A stretch of DNA of 64,000 nucleotides from Diadophis punctatus similis (taxonomy: Eukaryota > Chordata > Lepidosauria > Squamata > Dipsadidae): contig JALIGW010000159.1 of NCBI GenBank assembly GCA_023053685.1, forward strand, positions 87,501 through 151,500. Direction: 5' to 3'. Of this stretch, positions 21,147 to 33,229 are shown piece by piece. Every line of letters begins with the position of its first letter. Positions within the stretch are counted from its first letter, which is position 1. Position numbers and translations under genes: made by a program. A model generated the notes under the pieces. It was given only the letters and a program-made list of their open reading frames with translations, was not told where the DNA came from and made no database searches.

Positions 21147-21313
21147 CAGTAGTGGGTTTTAAAACCCGTTGTTACCGGTTTGTGTGCATGCTTGCGCATG
21201 TGTGCACTGATTCTGCGCATGTGCAGAAGCATCCCGGGTGGGCGGGCGGAGCCTCCCACCGCCAGTGCTACCGGTTCGGAGAACTGGGCCGAACCGGGAG
21301 CAACCCACCGCTG
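21147..21313. mobile_element. Short hAT-type element, 167 bp, perfect 8-bp duplication
   Basis: It starts cagtagtgggttttaaaac, ends gagcaacccaccgctg, and is flanked by gttaccta at 21139-21146 and 21314-21321. The interior contains tctgcgcatgtgcagaagc. Confidence 0.9.
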
Positions 21314-21321
21314 GTTACCTA

Positions 21322-21454
21322 TTTTATTTTATTGATTTATTTGTCAAAAGATAGCAGGTATGGTATAAACATAAACAAAAGCAAGGTAGGTACAGGTAAA
21401 TTTGGGCAATAGGACAGTAAGACAGGGACGGTAGGCACAATGGTGTGCTTATGC
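21322..21454 (-). mobile_element. LINE B extreme 3' end
   Basis: A TTTAT tail and 3' UTR only (gacagggacggtaggcacaa), cut off at the next MITE-2 piece. Confidence 0.75.
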
Positions 21455-21622
21455 AGATTCACTTAACAACTGCGGTTACTAACTCAACAGCTGCCGTGAT
21501 TCACTTAACAACTGCTGCAGGAAAAGTCGTAAAATGGGGCCAACCAAACTCACTTAGCAACTGTCTCGCTTAGCAATGGCAATTTTGAGCTCGATTGTGG
21601 TCGTAAGTCAAGGACTACCTGT
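21455..21622. mobile_element. MITE-2 right half
   Basis: Sequence from attcacttaacaactgcgg to the terminus gtaagtcaaggactacctgt. About half of the element. Confidence 0.75.
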
Positions 21623-22058
21623 AATAGTTATAAAATCGATCACTTTCCACTCTCTGTTTCTCCTCCTTACTTCAGACCAATGGATCATTTCTGTAGTGAT
21701 TCATTCACCCTTCTGAACTGTCTATTCTGTACAGGGGGTGGGGATATCTAAATAATTGACTCTAGACAAATACAGATACCCTAATTTTATAGGCTTCCTT
21801 GGTAGAAAAAAGAACCCTCCTAAATCATCGAATACCGCTCTGTCTCAGCAAATGTGAGTGTCTCAATGTATGAATGTGGGTTTCAGGTGTTTCATTATTC
21901 CGACTAAAAGATAAAAAGGTCATAACTAAGTGGTGAATACTTACGAACGCAAAAGCTGCAGTTCAATGATTTGTCTCCATCGCCTCGATTTTTTAAGAAC
22001 CGGAATGGCTTGCATGGTAATTTTCAAAACTTCCTCCTCCTTCCCTCCCTCCCTCCCT

Positions 22059-22089
<31 letters not shown>

Positions 22090-22359
22090 GTGCACAAACA
22101 GACACACACACCACTGGTGACATGCTTTTTTTCCTCATTGAATTGTTCAGCCATCTGTAAGCGCTGCCTTAATGTTCGCTTTTTTTTTCCACTCGGAAAA
22201 CAAATCGAGCACTTTACTTTCTTCCTGTAATAAAGAAAAATGCATACAATAGCCCACTGTGGAGAGATGCGGTGGGAATTTTAAATATAGAAGTCCTTTT
22301 AAAAAAAAAAAATCAAGGGAGAAGATGTGTCCGATGGAGCTCTCTGGATTTTTTTATGG
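21623..22359. other. No recognised feature except a CT/CA microsatellite
   Basis: A CT/CCCT/CA run lies at about 22036-22090. Nothing else recognised. Confidence 0.5.
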
Positions 22360-22364
22360 CAGAA

Positions 22365-22903
22365 TGTTGTGGCCTGTCGGCCGCCGCCACCTCCAGCAGC
22401 CAAATCAGAGGAGGAGGTGGAGGCGTCGGAGTCAGGGTCAGTATCAAGGCAACCTGAGAGCTCCGAGGGGCAAGAGGGAATGGAGCTGGCAGAGAGAGAG
22501 AGACAGAGGCGGAGCCTGGGCCATCCGTCAGCCCTCAGATGGAGAGCCAATAGCCCCCAGGTCCGGAGGTGGCTGATGAGGAAGAGGAGGAACAGCTGGG
22601 TCCAGTGCCTGACGTGCGGATGCATAGAAGGCAGAGGAGAGGAGAGCAGTGGAAATCTTTGGGCCGGTCCTTGGGGACGGAAGAGCCACCGCTGCTAGTG
22701 AAACCCCATCCTAGCTCTGGGGATAAAAGGTAGAGGGCGGAGATGAATAGATGTGGCACACAACTATTCATCTTCTGGCCGGATGGACTTATTAGCCTGC
22801 ATTGAGAGAGAAACATTTTGCTGGAGCTGCCGGCACACCTAATAAAGGAATCTTTGAGTGAAGTTCAGAGGGTTTGTCGTGTTTGGGGAACTGAGTCAGA
22901 ACA
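22365..22903 (+). mobile_element. Solo LTR, 539 bp
   Basis: It begins tgttgtggcctgtcgg and ends gggaactgagtcagaaca (TG...CA). It is flanked by cagaa (22360-22364) and cagag (22904-22908), a 5-bp duplication with one mismatch. It carries a TATA-like box (gataaaagg at 22722) and an AATAAA signal (22841), 119 bp apart, as in LTR promoters. No internal retroelement genes adjoin it, so it is a solo LTR left by recombination. The inverted copy at 44573-45100 belongs to the same family. Confidence 0.85.
22721..22846 (+). promoter_or_regulatory. LTR TATA-like box and AATAAA polyadenylation signal
   Basis: ggataaaagg at 22721-22730 and aataaa at 22841-22846 define a plausible U3/R region. Both signals are conserved in the other LTR copy (complement at 44746-44755 and 44629-44634). 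Confidence 0.6.
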
Positions 22904-23138
22904 CAGAGAGCCAGGCTGACAGCAAACTAGAACAGACTCTGAGACTCCTAATTGCCTGGTTGTGAACAGAGAGTTGTTCTGAACGGAATCCAGATTAGAC
23001 GCTACTTGTCCAATTCTTTCTCTTGGCTTTCCATCATTATGAGAGGTAGTCCTTAGGAGCCAATCTGGGTTGGTCACTGGAGTCAGCTAGAGAGAAGTTT
23101 CCTGAGGATGGGCTCTGGCACGAGTCCGAAAGCTCGGA

Positions 23139-23460
23139 AGGCTAAATCTCTGGTCACGGTGACTGACCCAGATTGGATCAAGCAACATTATTCTGGGACA
23201 TGTATATCTGCCTTCATTCGTGAGGTAGTCCTCAGTCTATGACAGTTCATTTAGTGACTGTTCGAAGTTCAACGGAACTGGAAAAAAGGGACTTCTGACC
23301 GCTTTTCACACAACCATTGCTGGGTCCCAGCAAGACTAAATCTCTGGTCCCAGTAACAGACCCAGATTGGATCCTGCAACTTTATCCTGGGACACCTCTC
23401 ATTTGTGAGGTAGTCCTCAATTTATAACAGTTCATTTAGTGACTGTTCGAAGTTCAACGG
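23139..23460. repeat. Duplicated block (ctaaatctctggtc...gaagttcaacgg)
   Basis: The order ctaaatctctggtcacggtg, cagattggatc, gaggtagtcctca, tttagtgactgttcgaagtt occurs at about 23141-23272 and again at 23335-23460. This is a local duplication of roughly 190 bp with divergence. Both copies contain the left end of a MITE-2. Confidence 0.7.
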
Positions 23461-23800
23461 CATGGAAAATAGTGACTTATGACCATTTTTCACACTTACG
23501 ACCTTTGCAGCATCCCCATGGTCATGTGATCAAAATTCAGACTTGGCAACTGACTCGTATTTATGATGGCTGCAGTGTCCCAGGGTCATGGGATCGCTTT
23601 TTGGGACCTTCTGACAAGCAAAGTCAATGGGGAAGCCAGATTCACTTAACAACCATGCGACTAACTTAACAGCTGCGGTGATTTATTTAACAACAGTGGC
23701 AAGAAAGGTCGTAAAATGGGGCACACTTAACAACTGTCTTGCTTAGCAACAGAAATTTTGAGCTCAGTTGTGGTTGTAAGTTGAGGACCACCTGTAGTTG
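23408..23800. mobile_element. MITE-2, nearly complete
   Basis: Left end gaggtagtcctcaatttata and right end gtaagttgaggaccacctgt, with the family interior between (atccccatggtcatgtgatc and gtcgtaaaatggggc). Confidence 0.8.
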
Positions 23801-24057
23801 AGTTTGAAAAACAAGGTCCTTCTTGATTCCCAACCAGTCACTAACTGGAGACCCCTCCCCAAAGGACGTGTCTATTTCTCCTCCTTTCAGTTTTGAGGGA
23901 ACACAATGTCAGCATGAGGTGTTTTCGGAAGTAGAACGTTGAGTTGAGAGGGCTCCATCTTTTCCCACAGACATTGGGGTCTTGGCGAAAGCACTTCTCC
24001 GTAAAATCGTATGCCACCATTGCTAGATATTAGTGCTCCATAATTTTGTTCATATTT

Positions 24058-24098
24058 CGGGCAGTCCTTAATTTAAGATCACAACTGAGCTCAAAATT
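24058..24098. mobile_element. MITE-2 terminal fragment
   Basis: gggcagtccttaatttaaga followed by cacaactgagctcaaaattt. This is both ends of MITE-2 joined, with the middle deleted, ending at the polypurine tract. Confidence 0.5.
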
Positions 24099-24545
24099 TG
24101 AGAGGGAGAGGGAGAGAGAGGAAGAGAGGGAGGAAGAGGGGGAGAGCGAGAGAGAGAGAGAGAGAGGGAGAAGGAGAGAGGGAGAGAGAGAGGGAGAGGG
24201 AGAGAGGGAGAGAGAGGGAGAGAGGGAAAGGGAGAGAGAGGGAGAGGGAGAGAGAGGGAAAGGGAGAGAGAGGGAGAGGGAGAGGGAGAGGGAGGGAGGG
24301 AGAGAGGAAGAGAGAGAGGGAGAGAGAGGGAGAAGGAGAGAGGGAGAGAGAGGGAGAGGGAGAGAGGGAGAGAGAGAGGGAGAGAGAGGGAGAGAGAGGG
24401 AAAGGGAGAGAGAGGGAAAGGGAGAGAGGAAGAGAGAGAGGGAGAGAGAGAGGGAGAGGGAGAGGGAGGGAGAGAGAGGGAGGGAGGGGGAGAGGGAGAG
24501 GGAGAGGAAGGGAGGGAGAGGGGGAGAGGGAGATAGAGGGAGAAT
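24097..24545. repeat. Polypurine tract (GA, GGGA, GAAG)
   Basis: About 450 bp of almost pure purine on the plus strand, built of GAGA, GGGA and GGAA units. ORFs of Arg-Glu repeats across it are artefacts. Confidence 0.97.
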
Positions 24546-25162
24546 ACTGTTCCTTTTAATTTCAGTGGTGTATTTATTTCTTTAATATATTTTAGGCCAA
24601 TGACTCTTAGTTGTTCTCATAATGTCACTTTATCCACTCCCCCACCCAACCTTATGCTAAGCCTAATAAAGTTTATTTGTCTTCGCACAATGTGCCAAGT
24701 CACCCATTACGTTTCCTGAATGATGACTCAGAGTTCAGCGTTTCTTCTGAACCAGGCCTGTGATGTCTTCTTTAATAAATCATTGTTGAAAGAAATCATG
24801 GCTTTCTAAGGCTTGTGATCCTGGCCTTAGAGGGGGTACAGAAGCCGATCCCCCCCCAGGCAGCTGACAGCCAACAGCTGGATCCCGGTGTGTAATAAAA
24901 AATGTTCGCTTTTGAAATGTAAAGGCAGAAGATGCTTTTAAAAAATAATCAAGCCATTTGCAGAATAATGGAAACAGGTGTTTAGCCAGGCAGCTTGAAT
25001 TACTTTCCCACCTACTGCTCAATCAGCCACAGGAGAGGAGATGTCATTGCGTGATGTTTGGGAGTATCGTGGAAAAGCCTCTTCTAGTATTTCCGTAAAT
25101 TGCCAACTGTCCCTTGTTTCTGGCAGGACAGGGCAGTAATCATTACAGCTTTCACTGTTTTT
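24546..25162. other. No recognised feature
   Basis: Apparently unique sequence, no recognisable exon. Confidence 0.5.
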
Positions 25163-25954
25163 TATTTATTTATTAGATTTTTATCCCACCTTTATATTAT
25201 TATTATAATAATAACAACAGAGTTGGAAGGGACCTTGGAGGTCTTCTAATCCAACCCCTGCTTAGGCAGGAAACCCTACACCACTTCAGACAAATGGTTA
25301 TCCAACATCTTCTTAAAAACTTCCAGTGTTGGAGCATTCACAACTTCTGGAGGCAAGCTGTTCCATGGATTAATTGTTCTCACTGTCAGGAAATTTCTCC
25401 TTAGTTCTAAATATTACATATTACTTTATATGTAACTCCAGGTGGTAACCTTCCTCCTCCTATTTTCCCCACAACATCTCTGTGAGTTGAGTTGTGCTGA
25501 GAGGGAGTTACTGGGCCACAGTCCCCCAAGACAGCTTTTCTGCTGGACAAGACTGGACTAAAACTCACCGTCTCCTGGGGATTAGCCCAAAATCACCCAG
25601 CCAGCTTTCATATCTATGGTGGGACTAGAATTCACCATCTCCTGCTGACTGTCCCAAAGTCATCTAGCCACTTTCGGGCCTGAGGCAGGACTAGAACTCA
25701 CTGTCTCCTGGTGATTGACCCAGTCACCCAGCTGGCTTTCATATCTGAGGTGGGACTAGAACTCACCACCTCCTGGTGATTAGCCCAAAATCACCCAGCC
25801 AGCTTCCATATCTATGGTGGGACTAGAATTCACCATCTCCTACTGATTGGGCCAAAGTCACCCAGCCGGCTTTCATGCCTAAAGAGGGACAAGAACTACC
25901 AATCTCCTGGTTTGTAGGCCAACACCTTAACCACTAGACCAAACTGGCTCTCTC
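25163..25954 (-). mobile_element. tRNA-SINE-2 with internal tandem expansion, split by CR1
   Basis: Minus-strand SINE. The tail side ttagatttttatcccacctt is at 25174-25193. The body cctattttccccacaacatc resumes after a CR1, and the tRNA-like head aaccactagaccaaactggc is at 25929-25948. A central unit of about 66 bp (cacccagccagctttcatat followed by gggactagaattcaccatct) is repeated about six times between 25510 and 25910. A normal copy would have one. Confidence 0.8.
25212..25412 (-). mobile_element. CR1 LINE 3' end inside SINE-2
   Basis: 3' terminus gaagggaccttggaggtc to aatttctccttagttctaa, minus strand, about 200 bp. Confidence 0.88.
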
Positions 25955-26574
25955 TTTTGGCTCCATTTCAGATTTTTGCTGTGATTCTTTGTGGGCAGAT
26001 TATATTGTCCATGATGGGCTCTTGCTAGGGATGAGAATCTCCAGGGGGATTGAGAATCCCCTTCCAGAAACGGATGGTTCCATCTGAGTAAGTAGTTCAA
26101 GAAAACAAAAGCAAACCAAATGGAAAAACAAACCCCCAAACCCAACCCTGCTGCGAACCGAAGAATTGAAAGGACATTGGCCAGTAATATTTGCTGCAAG
26201 GCACAATAATAACAAGGGCCCATCCAAAAATGCTCAGGGACTTTCTCTATTCTTTTCCCTCAGTCACACCATTGCTTCATTATCCTTAAAAAGCTTTTAT
26301 ACCAGACGGCAGCTGATGTCTGACTGTTTCATGATGTGTAGAAATAATAAAACAAATATATTGGCTTTATAAGTCCATGGTTAAAGGTCTTATTATCTTG
26401 TGTACATATATTCATTTCATTATTGCTTCCTGAAGCCTTTATCCAGGTGGGGAGGAGACTGAAAAGGTTACTTGTGATGAAATCGTAGAGAGAGAGAGAG
26501 TTTTGTTTAGGATTGTATATATAATGAAGAGGAAGATGGGAAACCATCTCCCTCTTCCTCTCCCTCCCTCCCTC
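25955..26574. other. No recognised feature
   Basis: No gene or known repeat recognised. A short (GA)n run lies at 26487-26501. Confidence 0.5.
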
Positions 26575-27495
<921 letters not shown>

Positions 27496-28487
27496 TTTAA
27501 AAGGCTGCTTGCAAGTTCTTTTATTTCAAACATGGCCTTGTTGGTTAGAACTGACTCCTAGCTAGAGGCTAATTAACCAGGCTAAGTCTGTTTTATTTTG
27601 CAGCCTGATTTTACGAACAGATCTGCAAACTAGTAAATTTCTAGTTTGATTTTTTAATTTTTTAAAAAAACAACCCAACTTTTGTTGACTGGCCAATTAC
27701 ACTTTCCACTGAGCTGATGCAACTGGTGTTTTTAGCATGTGCAAATTGCTGAGATCTGGCTGACTAATGAAGTGGTAGCATTTCACAGCTCAAGAAGCCT
27801 AAAATGTAGCGAGATGGCTAAATTGGCAGAGCTGATTGTCACGTTGGCTATTATTGTCTATAACAAAGGCATGCTATCTGTCCCTTGTCAATATGTCTTT
27901 AAGAGATTGCTGTTCCTGTGGTTTTCTGTCATGTCTTTCTGTAAATGATGAGCTTGGATAGATAGAAAATTCAGATATCTATTCTCCATCAATTGGAAAA
28001 GAAAAGAAAAGAAAAAAGATAGAGAATCTATTTTCTTTAATATAATTGAAGGATGCGCTCTAAAGTGAACAATCCTGATAGAAAAGCCAAGCCTGAAACA
28101 TCTATTCATTTTTTTGGGGCAAATTTTATAATTTGTTGCAGAAATGCCCAGGCACTTTAAGCAATGGAGGGGGAGTATTTGTATTGATCTGAGCCACAAC
28201 AATAGTGCTGCAGTCAAATTGTCTTCATTTTCATTGAAACATCTGAATAGATTTCAATGCACCTGTCTAAGAGTACCCTGAGAAATCTTCAAGACGTGCC
28301 TTCCTGAAATTGCTTAGCCTGTTTTGAACCTCTCGTGTTTTGCATGAATTTAGTGAAATCTGGGACTCTTGTACAGTTGGAAAGAAGGTGGGGTGACTTC
28401 TTTTCGGTTTAGAATTGCATTCCACCTGGAATGATCTTCTGACTACCAACCAGGAGGAGGATACAAAACCCACAATGAGTAAGGCCA
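27496..28487. other. No recognised feature
   Basis: Nearly 1 kb of apparently unique sequence. Short ORFs here lack recognisable domains. Confidence 0.5.
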
Positions 28488-28880
28488 TAATAGAATAGAA
28501 TAGAATAGAATAGAATAGAATAGAATAGAATAGAATAGAATAGAATAGAATAGAATAGAATAGAATTCTTTATTGGCCAAGTGTGATTGGACACACAAGG
28601 AATTTGTCTTTGGTGCATATGCTCTCAGTGTACATAAAAGAAAAGATACATTTGTCAAGAATCATAAGGTGCAACACTTAATGATTGTCATAGGGTACAA
28701 CTAAGCAAACAGGAAACAATCCATATTAATATAAATCGTAAGGATACAAGCAACAAGTTACAGTCATACAGTCATGAGTGGGAGGAGATGGGTGATAGGA
28801 ACGATGAGAAGACTAATAGGAATAGTAATGCAGCCTTAGTGAATAGTTTGACAGTGGTGAGGGAATTATTTGTTTAGCAG
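28488..28880 (-). mobile_element. LINE C 3' end with (AATAG)n tail
   Basis: Minus strand. (AATAG)n tail at 28488-28566, then the terminus attctttattggccaagtgt and a 3' UTR to the end of the coding region (gggaattatttgtttagcag). Confidence 0.88.
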
Positions 28881-28895
28881 ATGTATCGTAGATGT

Positions 28896-29042
28896 AAAGT
28901 CCGCAGGGTGGCCTTGGGCCAGTGCCTCTTCCTCTCAGCCCTAAGAAGGTGACAATGGTAAACCACTTCCCCAAAATCTTGCCGAGAAAACTACAAGGCT
29001 TAGTCAAGGCAGTCATCATCGAACAAATGAATGAATAAAGCA
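28896..29042 (+). mobile_element. tRNA-SINE-2-like 3' fragment
   Basis: ccttgggccagtgcctcttcc, followed by ggtaaaccacttccccaaaa and a GAATGAATAAAG end, resembles the 3' half of SINE-2-type elements. The head is missing. Confidence 0.55.
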
Positions 29043-29159
29043 CCGTACTTATTATTATGTTTAAAAAGTAAAAAATAAGAGATGATGGACAGAAGGATCA
29101 CTAACATAGATAAGCAAATACTACTATTATTATGTGATCACCATCAATGTTATGATTAT

Positions 29160-29720
29160 TATCTCTTTTATTCATTAAACATGAAACTCAATCAACTGAA
29201 CATTTAAAAATGCATCACAAATACCATTGACTGGTGCTAATGGCTGATACGGGTTGCTGCCAGCGTCCTAGGTATTAACCAAGTATCTTCTTGAAATATA
29301 TGATGTTCCGAGTAGCAAAGTTTTTTGCAGTTCCGCTGGTGTTATTGCAGGAAGCTGCAATTTCTTGATGTGTTTTGTGAGTCATGGTACAAGTGCCCCG
29401 ATGACAATGGGTATCACTGTTACATGTTTCATCCATAGCCATGTAATTTCTATGGCTAGGTCATGATATTTCGTAATTTTTTCCAGTTCTTTTTCTTCGA
29501 CTCTGGCATCTCCAGGTACAGCGATATCAATAAACTGTACTCTTCGGCCCTCGACAACTGAAAGTCCCACAAGATCTTCACTGTCTCATTTTCAGTAACT
29601 TTTTCCACTTTGTGCTCCCATGACTTTTCGGATACAGGTATGTTGTATTTTTTACATAATGACCAGTGGACTAATTTAGCAACTCGATCATGTCTAACTT
29701 TATAATCAGTTTGCGCGATT
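29160..29720 (-). mobile_element. R4/Dong-type LINE 3' coding fragment
   Basis: Minus-strand remnant of a LINE that carries a C-terminal restriction-like endonuclease. The reading (29382-29570) contains VQFIDIAVPGDARVEEKELEKI and VTVIPIVIGALVP. Past one TGA stop the same frame continues with a segment resembling the family's ELQKT.LLGT end. R4-type elements are known from lizards. R2-type cannot be excluded. Confidence 0.7.
29382..29570 (-). pseudogene. Restriction-like endonuclease fragment of R4-type LINE
   Basis: 62 codons with the IDIAVPGD block, part of the PD-(D/E)XK-like core, followed by the helical EEKELEKITKYHDLAIEI segment. The upstream PD motif and the reverse transcriptase are not in frame. 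The fragment ends at a TGA inside the domain, so it is dead. Confidence 0.7.
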
Positions 29721-29734
29721 TTGCTGCACTCACA

Positions 29735-29920
29735 TTTTTAATTTTAATTTTAATTTTAATTTTAATTTTAATTTTAATTTTAATTTTAATTTTAATTTTA
29801 ATTTTAATTTTAATTTTAATTTTAATTTTAATTTTAATTTTAATTTTAATTTTAATTTTAATTTTTTTAATTTTAATTTTAATTTTAATTTTAATTTTAA
29901 TTTTAATTTAATTAAAAATG
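29735..29920. repeat. (TTTTAA)n microsatellite
   Basis: About 185 bp of hexanucleotide repeat beside the R4 fragment. Confidence 0.98.
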
Positions 29921-30248
29921 AACTGTACCCAGAGAATACACTGTTCATGTAGATACTGATGTTAAATAATAATTAAAAAAACATTGAAAAAAAAAGAATA
30001 AAATTCTGTACTCTCCACATAGCAGGTGACTCTGAGCAGACTTTCAAAATTAGAACAGGAGCTGAATGCAATTGGAATAGGGGTGACATATGGCTTTCAG
30101 GTTTCCTGTTGTTTAACCAAGATCTTGAAAGATGTTTCAAATTGTTCTTCTGCTGGTCTCCCCTAAGGACAGCTGCATACAGACTGGTTCAAATTTCCAT
30201 GATGCTTGGTATTGTTAAAGATTTTTTTTTACATCCTTGTTATCTTGA
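29921..30248. other. No recognised feature
   Basis: No feature recognised. Confidence 0.45.
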
Positions 30249-30256
30249 GTCTAAGA

Positions 30257-30642
30257 CAGGGGTCTCCAACCTGTGGGTTCTAGCCCACTATTGGTCCATG
30301 TCCTATTCGCAACCAGGCTGCATGAGTGGCTGGCTGGTGATTGTGCATGCATGCGGGCATAGCCCCGCTCATGTGAGCATTGCGGGCCCTCAGGCCCTCA
30401 TGCGAGCATCGTGGGTGCTTGGGGCCCCAATCATGCGAGCGTTCAGTGCCTCACTCACACGAGCATTGCAGGTGCTCTCAGCCCCATTTGGGTGAGCGCT
30501 CTCGGCCCCACTCACACAAGCAACTGGTGCTCTCGCGCACGTGCACACGCCCGCCCTTCCCACAAAACCATCCCCTTTTTCCTCCCTGCCTCCCCGCCCC
30601 CCCCGCTCCGAACCACCAATCCAGAAAGGTTGGGGAACTCTG
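30257..30642. mobile_element. hAT-type element, 386 bp, perfect 8-bp duplication
   Basis: It starts caggggtctccaacctgtg, ends aaaggttggggaactctg, and is flanked by gtctaaga at 30249-30256 and 30643-30650. The interior repeats a unit of about 38 bp around catgcgagca/ctcacacgag. Confidence 0.92.
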
Positions 30643-30650
30643 GTCTAAGA

Positions 30651-31199
30651 GATACGGGACATAGACTGGCGAACTTTATGAATGCAAAACATGTGGAAAC
30701 TTGGAAGGCTGCTGTCAGCATTTGGGAAAGCTGTGCACCACAGAAATAAATTCTACTTATGACAGTAGATGCTCATGTTTATAAGCACTAGCTTGTCCCC
30801 TGGCCCCTATACTTTCCCATCTCTGATAGCTTAGTTGATGGGTATTATTCACACATTTCCTTAGGCTCAAAAGCAAATAGACCTCCTCAGAATTTCCTGG
30901 AGCAGAACGGCCTGTGATTTATTGCATTATTATAAGTCACACTATTATTTCTTGATGTTTGCAAGAAGAGATCTTTATAAAACACTCACAAGATGCCCGA
31001 GGGGCTGAGGATTGGAGAGGTGACCAGCATACTACAGCGAAATCCTATAGGTTGAAAGTGAATGTTTATTTTCATTTCCTAGGGGAGTGAGTTATAGTTT
31101 ATTTACATGGAAGCAAGTGTACTGATCAATGGACTTGGGACTATAAACCAGGTGCCGGAACCTAGTTGTTATCCTTTGACTCAGGACAGCTGCTTTATG
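30651..31199. other. No recognised feature
   Basis: No gene or known repeat recognised. Confidence 0.5.
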
Positions 31200-31518
31200 A
31201 CACGGCCTCCTGTTCTCTGGAACCGACTACCCCCAGAGATCCGAATTATCCCCACCTTGCTGGCCTTCCGAAAAGCCATTAAGACATGGCTCTTCCTGCA
31301 GGTGGGGTGATTGGAGACCATTTAATATCTTAGGTCTCCCCCATGAATGTATGGTTTGAATGTTTTTTAAAAATTTTAAACTGTTATTATTTTTTATTGA
31401 CACTGTTTTTTTTTATAGTTGTTCTTTACATGTTGTACGCCGCCCTGAGTCCCCAGGGAGTAGGCGGCATATAAGAAGACTAAAATAATAAATAAATAAA
31501 TAAATAAATAAATAAATA
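31200..31518 (+). mobile_element. L2 LINE 3' end
   Basis: Plus strand. The last 37 or so codons of ORF2 (LWNRLPPEIRIIPTLLAFRK) end at 31310. A 3' UTR with gccgccctgagtccccaggg and an (AAAT)n tail follows. Confidence 0.88.
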
Positions 31519-31597
31519 TATTATTGTGAACGGAATCAGCTCGTGTTTGGGTAATGTGGGCCTGGCTGTTTTGAAGTGTGTGCACTTCCTGGTGCCA

Positions 31598-32415
31598 AAC
31601 CAACTGATTTCCAAAAACGATTGGTCGCCCCATTACAAAAAAAAAAGAAAAGAAAAGATATTGAGACCAGTGGTGGGACTCAATTTTTTTTACTACCGGT
31701 TCCATGGGCGTGACTTGGTGGGTATGGTGTGGCTTGGTGGGCGTGGCTTGGTGGGCGTGGCAGGGGAAGGATACTGTAAAATCTCCATTCCCTCCCCACT
31801 CCAGGGGAAGGATATTGCAAAATCTCCATTTCCTCCCGATCAGCTGGGACTCAGGAGGCAGACAATGGATGGGGGTGGGGCCAGTCAGAGGTGGTATTTA
31901 CCAGTTCTCCGAACTATTCAAAATTTCTGCTACCGGTTCTCCAGAACCTGTCAGAACCTGCTGAAACCCACCAAAGTCTGATTGAGACTTTGGAAAAAGT
32001 GCAGAGAAGAGCAACTAAGATGACTAAAGGCCCGGAGACTAAAACATATGAAGAAAGGTTGCAGGAATCGAGTATGTCCATATAGAGAAAAGAAGGACTA
32101 AAGGTAACATGATAGGAATCTTCCAGTATTTGAGGGAATCCCACAAAGAAAAGGGGGTCAACTTATTTTCCAAAGCACCAGAAGGCAAGACAAGAAACAA
32201 TGGATGGAAGCTAATCAAGGACAGAGGCAACCTGGAATTAAAGATACATTTCCTAACAGTGAGAATAATTAACCAGTGGGATGGCTTGCCTTCAGAAGTT
32301 GCAGGTGCTGGACTGGATAGCCACCTGTCTGAAATGGTATAGGGTCTCCTGCTTGAGCAGGGGGTTAGACTAGAGGACCTCCAAGGTCCATTCCAGCTCT
32401 ATTCTCTCTCCCCCT
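31598..32415 (+). mobile_element. CR1 LINE 3' end, split by an hAT-type element
   Basis: Plus-strand CR1: gattggtcgccccattaca to attgagac (31667). It resumes at 31981 and runs to the 3' end (ggttagactagaggacctcc). Coding motifs include YEERLQESSMSI and GVNLFSKAPEGKTRNNGWKL. Confidence 0.88.
31668..31980. mobile_element. hAT-type element, 313 bp, perfect 8-bp duplication
   Basis: It starts cagtggtgggactcaat, ends gaaacccaccaaagtctg, and is flanked by attgagac (31660-31667, 31981-31988). Internal tandem ggtgggcgtggctt units and a duplicated ggggaaggata...aaatctccatt block. The right terminal repeat is degraded. Confidence 0.82.
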
Positions 32416-32440
32416 CTCTCCCCCCCTCTCTTTTCCTTGT

Positions 32441-33014
32441 ACCCTGGTCCTTGGGATGCAAGGGATGTTGCAAAAGATGCAAGATGTGACCTGAATTAAA
32501 TTGCCAGGCAGAAATTTGACCTATATTGGATTTCTTGATGATGATAAAGTGGGAGAGAAAGTTAGCAAGCTAGGGAAGGTTAGCACCCAGAGTCCTCCTT
32601 ATGTTACCAGTAAAAGGGGCCAGAGTGTTGAAGTACCACTGACAGCTTGGCCCTGATAGATGAAGTGTCCAGCTGCAGCTAAAATGGATGTTGGTATATT
32701 ATCCATTTAATATCAAAATTAACTGTCCAAGGCCATATCCTCCCATTATCATTACAAGTTGCTAAATGCTCCGATATACAATTTGTTGACTTTAAATTCC
32801 ACTCCCATAAACATTATGGATAGGCAATTAATAGGATTTATGGGAAAGAGTAGCGGGTTGATATGACTGCTTACTGGCTATGCTGGCCAAGGGTAAGGGG
32901 AATTGAATCCAACATATGTATAAGGCTGCACGTTCTTTGCTTCTTTCCTGAAGTCAAATAGAAGCTAAAAAAGTAGGAGTAATGGAAGATAATATTTGCA
33001 ACAGGGTTGAAATA
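32441..33014. other. No recognised feature
   Basis: No gene or known repeat recognised. Confidence 0.5.
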
Positions 33015-33100
33015 TAGAGTCCTTAGAGCTCCCTAAGCTGGGTTGTTTGCTTGCAGACATTTCATTACCCAACTAGGTAACATCATCAAGGCTTGAGAGT
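33015..33100. mobile_element. Dispersed repeat fragment (gcagacatttcattacccaa)
   Basis: gctgggttgtttgcttgcag followed by cccaactaggtaacatcatc. A related phrase is at 21040. I recall this phrase from reptile repeats, possibly of Penelope-like elements, but cannot confirm it. Confidence 0.35.
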
Positions 33101-33229
33101 GGAGGGGGGATCAACACCAGACAATCCACCAGAAAACAAACCCCCTAATTAAGGAAGTACCAAGGAATAAACCATACCCCACCAACACTGACAGGGCAAG
33201 TTGCTCTATACAGATAGACTTCAATAGAA

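Noticed and set aside
22272..22816. ORFs of 60-123 codons
   Set aside because: All lie in a solo LTR. They change or vanish in the second LTR copy.
24046..24585. Arg-Glu-rich ORFs of 153-179 codons
   Set aside because: Translations of the polypurine tract. Stop-free frames are expected there.
29690..29948. Ile-Leu and Lys-Leu repeat ORFs
   Set aside because: Translations of the (TTTTAA)n repeat.
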